Positions 24,125 to 34,508 of a stretch of DNA of 64,000 nt are shown piece by piece. The DNA comes from Porites lobata (lineage: Eukaryota > Cnidaria > Anthozoa > Scleractinia > Poritidae). Under the pieces are notes generated by a model, which ran no database searches, was not told where the DNA came from, and saw only the letters and a list, made by a program, of their open reading frames with translations. The translations under genes and the position numbers were made by a program. Numbering within the stretch: the stretch's first letter is position 1; each line of letters opens with the position of its first letter. The stretch covers positions 1 through 64,000 of the forward strand of contig CALNXK010000545.1 of NCBI GenBank assembly GCA_942486035.1. Direction: 5' to 3'.

Positions 24125-26063
24125 TTACAAGGAATGGTACATTAACTTCGTCTGTCCACTAACATACTGTAAGTACTGGCTTCCAAGTTTCAGCTGCAAG
24201 TAGGAACAATTGTTCACTCCATGTGCAGGTGGCACCTCTCTTAGTATGTCCTTTGTTACAGCGTGTCGCAAGAAAAGGTCACATGCATTAACAGTACACT
24301 TGAAAACTGCAAAAATTGAAGAGTGTTCACCTCTATTTTCTCTAATTTTCTTATTCATTTTTCCAGATGCAACTTGAGCCAGGTACTTAATAGTGATGGG
24401 CCTTTCCACAACCTGAAGAAACTCAATTATTCTGGTGATTTTTGGTGTGTAGTAGTTAGTAAGAGGTGTATTTGCCACAGAATCTTTGCAAATATCACAA
24501 TCATCACATAGAGCCAAACCAGCTTCTTCTGGGTTGAAATATGTTATTAATTTTTTCCGTCTACATTCCTTAGACATCATAAAATCTAAGACCCTTTGAA
24601 ACCGTAAAAGAGAGGAAGTTTGCCTTTGTGAATCAAAATTGTGCTGATCAAAAATGTTTCTTACGTGGAAAACTCTGTGTCCAAATGAAAAATACAAATA
24701 GCATTTGGCAGCAAGTCCATCACGGCCAGCACGACCCCAGGCCTGGAAAAGGTCCTCCATGCATGAAGGGAGGGAGTGTAACATTAGCACTCTCACATTC
24801 GGTTTGTTTATACCCATGCCAAAAGCAGTGGTACAACATAGTATCTTAATCTGTCCTTTGGTCCATTTTTTCTGAAGGCTCTCTTTTAAAGCCTTACTAA
24901 GCTCCGCATGATATGGCTGGCTTGAAATCCCCTTGCTTTCAATCGCATTCCCTCTTTGTAGAACAATAGATGAGGGCATTTTCGGTGGAAGAGATCACCT
25001 GAATGATATTCTTTTCAGTGTCTTTCCGTTTCTCTTCCACCTCATAGGAAAGATTAGGCCTATTGAAGCTACCCTGGATAATATTTAAATTTTGTAATCT
25101 AATTTTTTTGTTTGATGTCAGCAATAGCATCTTGCGTTGCTGTTGGAGACAATAAGATAGTGGGTGCTTTTGGTACAAGAATCTTACTCATTTCTGCAAC
25201 AGCTAAATAGTCAGGCCTGAAACCATTGCCCCACTGGCTGATGCAATGTGCCTCATCATAAATCAGATAAGAAATCAAATCTTTTTCACCCATTGTCTTC
25301 ACAATTTCTTTAAACACAACATCCCGATTCAGTGTTTCAGGGGTGGTGTAAAGAAGTTTTAACTCTGGATACCCAGACCGCAGTTTGTAAAGAATTTGCT
25401 GCCTTCGTGTACTGTCCGTCTCTCCTGTAATGGATACAGCTTCAACTCCCCTAGACCTTAGGTCAGTTATTTGATCATTAATTAGTGCAATTAATGGGGA
25501 TACAACAACGGCTGGTTTGTGGTTACAGACTGCTGGCAACTGAAACACAAGTGACTTGCCTCCACCTGTGGGCATAATCACCACTGTATCATTTCCATGT
25601 AAAATAGAATCAATGGCTTTCTGTTGAAGTGGCTTAAGACTTGAATAACTCCACACAGTTTTCAGTGTATCAAGCAGGTCAATTGAACTTGTCACAGTTC
25701 CAGAAGGAAGGATTGGGATAGAGATACGAGCCAGTGGAGTGGTGCATGATGAAACATTTGACACATTTTTTATTTCATGTATATCAGTTACAAATGTAGA
25801 AAAGTTTTCATCAACATTACTTGCCCTGACTAAACTAATACATTCCAACTCTGGTTCCATCTGGTCATTGACATTTCTGTACCAGGTCTTAAACTTCAGG
25901 CATTGCCTGGGCCCTTTTACAATTCATGCTTGCCTTGAAATGGACACAATTTCCCAGAGACAAGAAGAAAACATGTAAACTTGAGAGCAACATTTCTCTC
26001 TGAAATGGCTTTTACACAGTAGCATCCTAGAGAGCAAGACACCTCAAACACCTCCCCTTCAAC
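24125..26063 (-). pseudogene. Exon 4: RecQ-type helicase core, frameshifted
   Basis: Motifs in order: LKPLQQKAIDSILHG (Q motif), IMPTGGGKS (Walker A, 25552-25575), VVSPLIALINDQ (Ia), DEAHC (Walker B, 25243-25257) with SQWGNGFRPDY, LSPTAT (III), STENALIYCST (IV), TTAFGMGINKPNVR (V) and QAWGRAGRDG (VI, about 24718-24745). A C-terminal cluster with CRRKKLITYF and CDDCDIC resembles the RecQ zinc-binding region. The reading frame changes near 25100 and 24960, and a TAA interrupts the exon start near 25920. The catalytic residues are preserved although the frame is broken. Confidence 0.85.
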
Positions 26064-26540
26064 CTATCAAACAAAATAGTAAATAATGTATTGTATGAGA
26101 ATCTTTTGTCAAAACTTCCCATCAGGTATATTAAATCCCTGGAAATCTTTTCTTCAAAAAAACTTCAATTGAAAGCTTAAGATTGTAATGTTCTTGTTGT
26201 GATGGTTTCAGGAAATTTCAATACCCACCCTAAGGACAGTATAAAAATAGACTGGAAATACCAGGGTAGAGGTTGAACAAAAAAGAATGTGAAACTGTGG
26301 ACTGATATTTAACAAGTCCTGTGCTACATGTTCAACATAAAATAATATTGCCGTGGTGGGGGGTCTTTGGGCTGCCGATTGCGGGAATTATAGATAACAA
26401 CTGCACTTTTTGAAGGCTTGAGAGTAAAGAAACTACTAACCCACAGAATGGGATAGAGATATATAGAGTACGCCTTTTGAAACAAGAAACGATTGATCTT
26501 TAACCAGGATATTTCCTCAACACACCCCAATATTTATTAT

Positions 26541-26735
26541 TAGTAAAATCCAACTAGTGGTCTATTATCGATGCTGCATTCTCATTGGTTGAGCTACTAC
26601 TAGGCTATATGTTAAAGCCCACTAGTGGCGTAAAGCGCGGGCTTTTTTGCGGCAAAAAAGGATGAAAGTCTAGTTTTAACTAGCTAAATTTTCTTTAATT
26701 CTCAATATTTTTTACCAACTAGTTGGATTTTACTA
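26541..26735. repeat. MITE in an intron of the helicase gene
   Basis: 195 bp with perfect 15-base ends: TAGTAAAATCCAACT at the left and its reverse complement AGTTGGATTTTACTA at the right; the match extends with ACTAGT. Non-coding, with a GCGGGCTTTTTTGC patch. It is a later insertion inside the large transposon. Confidence 0.85.
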
Positions 26736-26787
26736 AAACAATTATTTTATTATAACCTTTTACTCCCTCTCAAAGCAAGATACATAC

Positions 26788-26969
26788 CAATTTGGAGGCG
26801 TTGGCAAAAATCTTTTCAAGCAAGAGCTGGCCTAACTTGATCTTCTTCAATTCCTCTATAGTTTTTATGTCAGTAGTTGAAGATTCATGACATTTCAGGT
26901 GCTGCTAGACATTCCTAAACCACCCAGAACAGAGGGGGCATGGGTACTCAAGAATGGTTTCTTTTGGTC
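26788..26969 (-). pseudogene. Exon 3: zinc-finger exon with a premature stop
   Basis: After acceptor AACTTCAG in phase 1 the reading is GPKETILEYPCPLCSGWF, then TAG (26905-26907), then QHLKCHE and a Lys/Leu-rich helix. The Cys-Cys/His-His spacing fits a C2H2 finger. It ends at donor GTATGT, phase 0, which matches exon 4. Confidence 0.65.
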
Positions 26970-27040
26970 CTGAAGTTACATGCATTCAAATGAACATGAA
27001 TTAAAACAATGCCATTTTTATTTTTGACTTAAAAGCAAAC

Positions 27041-27388
27041 CTGACATCAAGCGTGACACATTACCTAGAGATAGTTCCATAGCGGTCCGGGAAACAAGTG
27101 GAACAAAGTGATTTGGGCTAAAGTTGCTGGTCACTGTATTCCCCATCTTGCTCCACAAGAAGTGAAGAGGACTCAATGAATTAGACATTTCACGTGGCTG
27201 TATGAAATAAGTTAATGTTTTTTTAAGGGTGGAAGGCACTTTATCAGGAAATACACTTTGTATGGGTCTTTTAGCAACTGAAGTTATTCCATGCCATTGC
27301 CACAGACAAGCCCAAGAATCTTCTTTGCACATGTTTAAAACTTCTGCCTCAAAGATTTCTTTTATCTGACAAGGGTCTTCGATTTTTT
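27041..27388 (-). CDS. Exon 2: second half of the OTU/vertnin-like domain
   Basis: 348 bp, open throughout, after acceptor CTATCTACAG. Contains DSWACLWQWHGITSVAKRPI, LHFLWSKMGNTVTSNFSPNH and FVPL. Vertnin-like OTU proteins have the same Trp-rich and NHFVPL signatures as I remember them. Its donor is weak (GTTTGC). Confidence 0.68.
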
Positions 27389-27934
27389 CTGTAGATAGCA
27401 AATGCAAATAAACTTTACAGAAGTGAATGTATTTAACAAATTATTTTTAAGATGTGAAATTGCTAGGTGGATTCAACACAATACTTTTGTGGTAAACGTA
27501 ACATATGTTTATCAACCTAGGTCCAGAAAAAATAAAATAACCATTTAATTTAGGATTAATTTTTTGACGTGAAAATAATTTTGAGCTGTGATTGTAAATA
27601 TAAAGTGTAAACAGCAAGTTAAACCTGTAATTCAAGCTTAAAAATATCTTTTTACCCGCGCTGTTTGTCAATTGACTTTGCATTCTAACCATAATTATTA
27701 ATTATAAGAGTAAGGAGAAGAAGGGAAATGAAAATTCACTTCGACACAATACAATTATTTTTTTCACCTGGTATTAAAATTTAACTGCAGCAAAGAGATC
27801 ATGACTAGAAAGGCATTAAATCTGTCCACAAGTGTTTTACTTAGCAATGTAGATTCTTACAGTACATTCATATCATAATCTACATAGGGCGAAAGTAATT
27901 TTCTTACAGTGCGAAATAAATATCGGATTCTAAC

Positions 27935-28344
27935 CTGGAACAGCTTTGCCATTCAAAATCGCCATCTCTGCTTCCATCCTACTTATTACTTCGCTATCAG
28001 CTAAGTAATAAAAGCTATATTTTGCAAGCTCAACAATTGTTCTGACCTGCAGTTCTAGGTGATATTGTTCTGTTCCAAATAACAGCAACGAAGCGGCTCT
28101 GAAGCAACAGTTACCATCTCCAACAGTTTTAACAGCAACAAAACTCCGATACATGTTCAGTTGGAATAAGGTTACACGAGGAGAAATCAATCGTCAAAGG
28201 ACCTCAAAGGACTATACGTGATATGCTGTTGGCTTTTCAAAGTCGGCAAAATTCGATATACTATGTCGCAAGCATCGACAAGGGTTTTAAAACCATAACT
28301 ACCTGCTGTTTGCAGCATCTTAAACAGCTCAACAAAGTCCGCCA
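27935..28344 (-). pseudogene. Exon 1: N-terminus and OTU catalytic Asp/Cys
   Basis: Reads MADFVELFKMLQ from the ATG, then a one-base frameshift near 28190 switches to the frame carrying VKTVGDGNCCFRAASLLLFG. GDGNC is the OTU nucleophile motif. It ends at donor GTTAGA after AVP, phase 1. Confidence 0.7.
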
Positions 28345-28378
28345 TTTTGAAGAAATTAACGCACGCATGCGCATTCTG

Positions 28379-28476
28379 TTTTTGTCTAGGCGTTCCCCGC
28401 CCGTTCCTCTCGGATACGTCACTGAAACGAATTGACCGAGAGGCACTGGGAAAACGCCGTACAGGGACTAGGCAAG
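28379..28476 (-). repeat. Right terminal inverted repeat
   Basis: Reverse complement of the left repeat: both end blocks (14 and 13 bases) are identical and the middle block CGTTTCAG is shared, with about nine extra bases in total. The ATG of the minus-strand gene (28344-28342) lies 35 bases inside it. Confidence 0.85.
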
Positions 28477-28555
28477 AACACGACTACAACGTGAGACTTT
28501 CGAGTTACGCGTTAGGCTTCACTGACCATTTTCATATCAGTCATACTTTAAGTAA

Positions 28556-29090
28556 CAGAACCATTGGAATGACATCCTTTTCTATTGGTACCAATCCTAC
28601 CATTGCTACCAATGGACCATCGGTTTGACGAATCGTATCTGTTTGTGTATATATAGCGCGTTTTTACTTGGTGTAAAGCGAACTTGTTTTGCATAGATGG
28701 CTTATAGAACGAAGAATACACATGGCATGCTTGTATTTCGACCTCGCTATATTATAACTTTTGGCAATTACTATTAGCGCTAGTTCGCCCTCGATTTGTA
28801 ACTATTAGCGCGTTTCTACTTTATGTGAGAGTGAAATTGTTTGCATGCGTGGTTGGCTTATAGAACGAGGAATATTCATAACAACTATTAGCGCGTTTCA
28901 ACTTGGAGTAAAAGCGAAGTTGTTTTGTATAGATGGCTGATAGAACGAAGAATTCTCATGACGTGTTTGTATTTCGACCTGTTTTTGTTCACCAATAGAA
29001 CCATTTGGAATGATGTCTTTTTCTATTGGTACCAATCATACCATTGGTACCAATGGACCATCGGTTTGACGAATCGTATCTGTTTGTGTA
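28556..29090. repeat. Direct repeats with GGTACC palindromes beside the large transposon
   Basis: A block of about 95 bases (28556-28650) recurs at 28995-29090: CTATTGGTACCAATC, CCAATGGACCATCGG and GAATCGTATCTGTTTGTG. Between them, units beginning with GCGCGTTT recur near 28658, 28807 and 28889 (GGCTTATAGAACGA). Non-coding; it looks like a decayed tandem array. Confidence 0.7.
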
Positions 29091-29270
29091 TATTGGACAC
29101 GTGTGAAAAGTTTGTAATTTTATCATAACATATTGAAAAAGTTATTTCTTTAACACTTGTAGGATGTTTTTACTATCTTACTCTTTTATTACGTTTATTC
29201 ACATTCATTTGTAAATAGTTTCTCAAAAAGCCCGTTGAGGATGTTACTATATAAAGTTTTATCATTATTA

Positions 29271-30651
29271 TTATAACTCCAGATACGTTTCAAGAGAAAA
29301 TTCCTCGACGTCTTTGATCTTGAACTTGAATTTTTCAATTAACTTTTTCGGCATTTTCCTCATAGGCAATGGAATTTGAAGAGGTGCGAGAAGTTCAGGT
29401 TGAACTCCGAGGGGGACTACTGATCGTAAAATGGACTTCAAGGTGTCTAGGAAACTCCGCACTTTGTTATTTTCCATAGTGTCAGATTTCAACAGATCGA
29501 TTATCGCGTCCATATGGGCTTGAATTATAAGACGCTTCTTACCAAATCTTTTCTTTAAAAATTCCACGACCAACGAATAGTAATCTTCAGTTAACGTAAA
29601 TCCTTGTATTGATTTGGTAGCTGGACGCAAAAGAAATGATTTTAATTACGCGAGCTCCGTAAATTTCGGTAGGGGAATTTTTGGTAACTTTATATTTGCA
29701 GAATTTGTTTCGAATCCTGAAGCGCCGTCATGAAGAGATTGTTTCCAATCGGTGATCTCTTGTTGTTGACAACACGCCCTACATCTGCCTTGCACGTCGA
29801 TTATGTGGCATGTGATAAAATATGGACTGGACTGGATTGGTAAAACATGGACTCGATTGATAAAACATTGATTAATAAAACATGGAGTGATCAAACATGG
29901 ATTAATAAGACGCTTTTATGGGAGTGTACGCTTCGGCGTCGTGGTTGTGGATTAATTGAGAATGCGGAGGAATAGTAGGAAATGATACTTTTCCGGTTAC
30001 CCTTCCATAAAAATACCCTTACTTTTCTCATATTGTGTAACAGACTGCCAGGTGCATGACCGTGGCTGTAAATTGCGCACGACGAAATCTCACTTCCACT
30101 TCCTGTATTTCCTCTTCAACAACAATTTGTTGACTGCAAAAGTATTTTACAGAAAACATTGAAGCAATTTGGACTAGTAGCTTCAAAATACGAGGTAAAA
30201 TCCAGATAAAAATTTTCAGAATTTTCATTGCGTCTCACTTCGCAAACGAGTTTGTTTCTGTCCTGTTATGTCGCGCGATATGTTTCTCCAAAGTGAGTTT
30301 CAGTTTGGCTTTTTACCGTCGAAACCTTGTCTTTTTCGCCTGAATTCGTTTTACACTGGGAAAAACCCAAATTCATTAGTTTAATTCCCCGCCAATATAT
30401 CAAAGTTTCGTAATCCTCTTCACTTATGTACTCTTTAATATGGTCTTTTGACGACTTAAGCTCTGATCTTCATCAAGGCTTTCTAAATTCGACGCCCAGA
30501 GTTCTAGCGACTCCCTCTTGTTGCATTGAATTACTTCATCGATTTCCTTAATTGCTTGAGTCACTCTGCGCTTTACCGATGTTCTTTTCTTCTTTAGCTT
30601 CTCCAATAATAGAAATGTTTCAACCGTTTCTGTTTCTCCACCGTCCGACAT
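29271..30651 (-). pseudogene. Second BEL/Pao gag relic
   Basis: The start at 30651 reads MSDGGETETVETF then KKKRTSVKRRVTQAIKEID, typical of BEL/Pao gag N-termini. Further along, IKLPKIPLPKF (near 29660) and IQGFTLTEDYYSLVVEFLKK with RFGKKRLIIQAHMDAI (29600-29500) are DUF1759 signatures. The middle is degenerate and the frame is interrupted. It belongs to a different lineage from the element at 1-3674. The tandem duplication begins inside it at about 29939, and a decayed copy of its N-terminus recurs at about 36430-36575. Confidence 0.7.
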
Positions 30652-31090
30652 TATTTACCGTTATTCACACCATCCGACATTATTATATTAACTTTCCTGT
30701 AAAAGGGCTCGAAGGGCCATGTTCGTACTTTGACAGTTGAGGACTGAATGATATATTTAAATGTTCTTAACACCTTACGTTCTTATATAAGTTACGTAAA
30801 CTGAATATATTACATTTCATGAATATTTCAGAACACTTGCTATACAGTTTATAAAGGGCCGCTAACCAAGAATAGTCTGAGGGCTTCTCTTGTCGCCCGC
30901 AAAGAGGTATCCAGTAGAAAATTGATGAAGGGAGATTGTTCCATTGTGTTATTATTATTTTAAAAAGAAAAAGAGTTCCCCGGATCTGGTGGAATTTGTA
31001 TAGGGATAAAAACATTCTGGGCGGGTGTGTCTCGTTATCTATTTCCCGGCCGGGATGAAGCGGATTCGTTTAATCTTAGAGGTGGAACCA

Positions 31091-31374
31091 TTAGGGCCAT
31101 TTATACCAGGGAAAATAAGAAGCATCCGCCTTACATAAGACGCGTCCTCATCGTCCTCAATAAGACGCGAACTTCACCGTATAAACCGCACATTCAATTT
31201 CGTCTGAAATAAGACGCGACTTAGCTAAGAGCGTCTTATCTAAGAACGGGTGTTAAGGGCTATCCTTAGATAAGACGCGTCTTATCTCATTTCAGACAAA
31301 ATGAGCCGTTTAAACGGTATAGTTCGCGTCTTATTTTGGGCGCGTCTTATTTTTCCTCGTATAAATGGCCCTAA
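31091..31374. repeat. Foldback element in unit A beside a CUB exon
   Basis: Ends TTAGGGCCATTTATAC and GTATAAATGGCCCTAA are exact inverses. Inside, TAAGACGCG and CGCGTCTTA recur many times, and TTAGATAAGACGCG pairs inward. Its end is 15 bases from the donor of the CUB exon at 31390-31559. Confidence 0.85.
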
Positions 31375-31389
31375 ACGTAAAGTTGTTAC

Positions 31390-31559
31390 CTTTTTCTTGA
31401 ACGAAGAGTATTTCAAATCCTTCCTTCTTCTCGAGCAGCCGGTCCGAGTGGAATGTTAATACAACGTAGTTTCCTGATACAAACAGGTCTCTTACACTGT
31501 GCTGGTCACCGCAGTATCGAGCTTCTTTGATACCATTCGTTATTTTCAAATAATCGATC
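31390..31559 (-). CDS. CUB domain A, second exon
   Basis: 170 bp between acceptor TTTCTTGTAG and donor GTAACA, phase 2 in and phase 1 out. Reads IDYLKITNGIKEARYCGDQH then VLTFHSD and GFEILF, the second half of a CUB domain with one of its cysteines. Open and intact. Confidence 0.82.
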
Positions 31560-31861
31560 CTACAAGAAAATCTCTTTCAATACAAGTTGCTGTACAATAA
31601 CAAATATACCCCCACACATTCTCCTAGCTAGATGCCAAAACAACGGTTTATCAGACCGATTCTCGTAATTGTTAAAATATCCATCAATCAGGGCTCAAGG
31701 GTCAGTAGCTGACCTAATCGTAAAGATGAAAGTGACAATCGGTACGACTGAATTATTTTACAAAAACCTATTTGATAACATTTTTCTATGCTTTTAAGTT
31801 TTTGACCATCAACCTCAAAATGAAACTTCAGATAAGAAAAGCTAAACGTATTTACTCCTAC

Positions 31862-32024
31862 CTGCATTCTGAATCTGACGCCAGGTCAAAACTTTGAAAC
31901 TTGAGTCTCATCTCCTTGCCATCTGGAATCGAAAGATTGTAGATGCAGTTCATGTTGCCAGCATAGAAGCCGTCTGAGTATGTAGGACTTTTCAGGGTAT
32001 TGTTCATTACTGACCCACATGAAA
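31862..32024 (-). CDS. CUB domain A, first exon
   Basis: 163 bp between acceptor ACTTTTCAG and donor GTAGGA, phase 1 in and phase 2 out. It starts SCGSVMNNTLKSPTYSDGFY, with NCIYNLSIP and MRLKFQSFDLASDSEC. Together with 31390-31559 it makes one 111-codon CUB module. Confidence 0.85.
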
Positions 32025-33151
32025 CTGAAAAGTAAGCGATGCATTTCAAGACCCTGTCGTTTCTTAACTAGATTCTAGATACACGTATATACACAACAAC
32101 CAGCCCAACTCACACAGGAAATCGACACTCATGCAAACCCCCTGCTTGGAATGATCAAAGTTTATTTCTATATTGTCGTGAAATTTCACTTCAAAGCCAA
32201 AAAAGTATGTATAAAGTTTGGTTTGCCTGTGCTCCAACGTACGGCGAAATTCAAACCCCTCCTACTATACAAGAGGGTCGGCTGAACGTCCCTTAGGCTT
32301 AAACCGTGCTATTAAAGTTCGTTAAGAAGAATAAAGCTTGAATATTTATCGACTAGCTATAGACAGATGGAGATAGATGGATACTTTATCGGCATAGTCA
32401 TCCCAGCCAGAGGTTAAATTACGTATAAAGATATAAAATATAAAAACTACTAAATTATAGAAAACGCATAGATTAAAATCGATTTTAGAGAAGTTATAAC
32501 TCTAAAGAATACATATGCATAAACTAGGAACAAAGTCTTATTTAGAAAAGCTGATGGCTATTCTAATGAGTTTACCCGGAGACATTGGGAATTAATAAGA
32601 TAATTCCTGGCATGCCTGAGGATGTGACTATGCGAGACGTGTATGCGAGTCGAGTATGCAGTAAGTGACCAAGACGGTGATCTCTGTCCTCTAAGATATT
32701 CATCGAAAAGGGACTGACACAGGCGCTGATGATGAACCACTAGTGATAATTCTAGGGCTAACGAAGCTAGAGCGTTGTCGTAGGACAAGGCTAGGTGGGG
32801 CATATGATGGAGAGGGCCAAATCGTCGATTAGGTACTGAGGTAACGAAGCGTGAAACACAGGAATCGCGTAATTGCAAACAGACCTTATACAGCTTGTGT
32901 AAAACCTAAGCAGTTCGGCCTTCTCGACATAATGGCGCTTTTAAAAAGAAAATAAAGGCGTTTAGAATGATGCTTTCTTTACCATCTCACCGATCAGACA
33001 CGTGCATATTCCAAGAAAGGTTGCTGGTACATGTTTGAGTCCGTTACTGATTGCCTCAAATTCATCATCTAATTTTGCATAACCATCTAGAGTTGACCAA
33101 ATTTGGAAGGCGTTTGCGAATATCCAGTAAAATGACATCAATTATTCGGGT
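32025..33151. other. Intronic sequence upstream of CUB A, no gene seen
   Basis: The open frame 32558-32878 (and its copy 38482-38802) has no recognisable domain; the two copies differ by amino-acid changes without a protective pattern that I can judge by eye. Treated as non-coding. Confidence 0.45.
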
Positions 33152-33860
33152 AATCGCTAAAAAAATGACGGAAACCGAGAAGCCTTAATCGAGAACGTCC
33201 GGCTGCGTTAGCTCAGCTGTTTGCGTCCAGCTGGCAAAGAATATCCCTGCTAGACCTAACATCTTTTGTACCCCAAATTTACAAAAGAGCAGAAAAATTG
33301 TAATGAACTCAAGACACCAGAAGAAGTAAGCACGTTTTAAACTAAGAGTTACTTTAAGTGAATAATAAATACGCTAGACACACCCTCCGCTATCTGCATA
33401 ATTCAGCAGATCATGCTAAGCCTCATCCAACAATTCCTAAATATGTCATCGATATTCCTTTCAAAGATTTATTCCTCATCCTCTTGGCATTTATTCGCAA
33501 TCATCTTTTTTTTTGCTGTTATATTTACTTTCGTTTGCCGCGGTTCGATTGTGTGACCAATTTTCCTTCTTAAAAGCAACTCGCTGCACCAAAATTAAAA
33601 GTCGTCTATTGGGTCTCACGAGAATGAGGACAAAACCTAAAACAATAAAAAAAACTGTTGAAGAACAATTAAGTAAGGGTTGTTTAACTGGAACAATGGG
33701 GTATGTGTTATATTCACCTGGTACGACACCAGGTGAACATGTCACATACCCCAGAGGGATAGGTAAATAACATGCTTATTTTTCACGTGTGAGCTTTCCA
33801 AAAGCAATTGCTTTTGAAAAATCTTTAATTTATTTCTCTAGAGATGCTCATTCCCAAAAC
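33152..33860. repeat. Segment present in duplication unit A only, with a hairpin
   Basis: Unit B passes directly from ATTCGGGTAA to a poly-A run and CCTTGAATTG, so about 700 bases were gained in A or lost in B. Inside, 33697-33753 is a hairpin: TGGGGTATGTG pairs with CACATACCCCA, and TTCACCTGGT pairs with ACCAGGTGAA. Confidence 0.7.
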
Positions 33861-34508
33861 CTTGAATTGTTTGAGGTTGAATTCTAAAATAAGGAAATTT
33901 TTTGGTCAATTCATATGGAGTAGTCAAACAGTAGTTTTAACATAAAGAGATGAGTGACTCAGAGAAATACGGATTCTTAACGTTAAGGCAGGGCAGTTTG
34001 GAGACTCTTTTGGACCTTCTACCGCGACAGATTTTTGTGTCAGGCGTCCGACGAGTCACATTGCAAGCCAGGCTGTTCTCAGGTAGACGTTTTACAGCTT
34101 GGCTTAGGGGTAGTTTGTAATACAACCCACGCGATTTTCTGGGTGGAAAGGGGGACCGTTCACCTCTGCGTGGCCCCGCTGAAAACTGAGTAAGAATCAA
34201 CGATTTCCAAATCAATATTTATCATCAGAAGTTAACGCAATCGCAAGTGAAACCGATTGACGACCCACGTTAAACCTGTTAATTAGGTGTACATCAACAT
34301 TCATATTCATGTTTAAGGTATGGTAAAATGATTGATCAGCGCCCCACAGCCTTTACTGCTCCATTATTTGTCTACTATAAATGCAATCTAAACTACTATT
34401 ATGACTGCAATAAACCTTTCCCAAACCTCAATTCTCAAAACAAAAACCCTGCTCTCATAACTTATTAAGCTATGTTTACACCAGTTTTCGCTCACCCATA
34501 AAGTACAC

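Larger units (their letters stand above)
24125..28344 (-). pseudogene. OTU/vertnin-like, zinc finger and RecQ-type helicase gene, second gene of the large transposon
   Basis: Exons in order: 28344-27935, 27388-27041, 26969-26788 and 26063-24125. The start ATGGCGGAC sits just inside the right repeat. The N-terminal part has the OTU signature GDGNCCF (28101-28121, Asp and Cys) and ends with NHFVPL (about 27096-27113, the expected His), arranged as in vertnin-like OTU proteins. A CPLC...HLKCH zinc finger follows, then a full SF2 RecQ-type helicase core and a RecQ-like cysteine cluster. Breaks: frameshift near 28190, TAG in the finger at 26905-26907, TAA near 25920, and frameshifts near 25890, 25100 and 24960. 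A helicase in a DNA transposon could assist excision or repair (inference). Confidence 0.78.
9575..28477. mobile_element. Candidate large two-gene DNA transposon with terminal inverted repeats
   Basis: About 18.9 kb bounded by inverted repeats that match in three collinear blocks. CTTGCCTAGTCCCT is at 9575-9588 and, inverted, at 28463-28476. CGTTTCAG is at 9616-9623 and, inverted, at 28422-28429. GCCTAGACAAAAA is at 9651-9663 and, inverted, at 28379-28391. The 7-mer ACACGAC is found at 9569-9575 and 28478-28484, as expected for a target-site duplication; the exact edge is ambiguous by one or two bases. Two genes start just inside the repeats and converge: DUF6589-like/ankyrin (plus) and OTU/zinc finger/RecQ (minus). 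Nested later insertions include 14138-14325, 20997-23766 and 26541-26735. I cannot place it in a named superfamily with certainty. Both genes are broken, so this copy cannot move by itself. Confidence 0.82.

Noticed and set aside
32558..32878. A 106-codon open frame conserved in both duplication units (also 38482-38802)
   Set aside because: No domain, no splice sites, and conservation is explained by the recent duplication.
33200..33270. GCGTTAGCTCAGCTGTTTGCGTCC, resembling a tRNA A box
   Set aside because: No B box or pairing stems follow.
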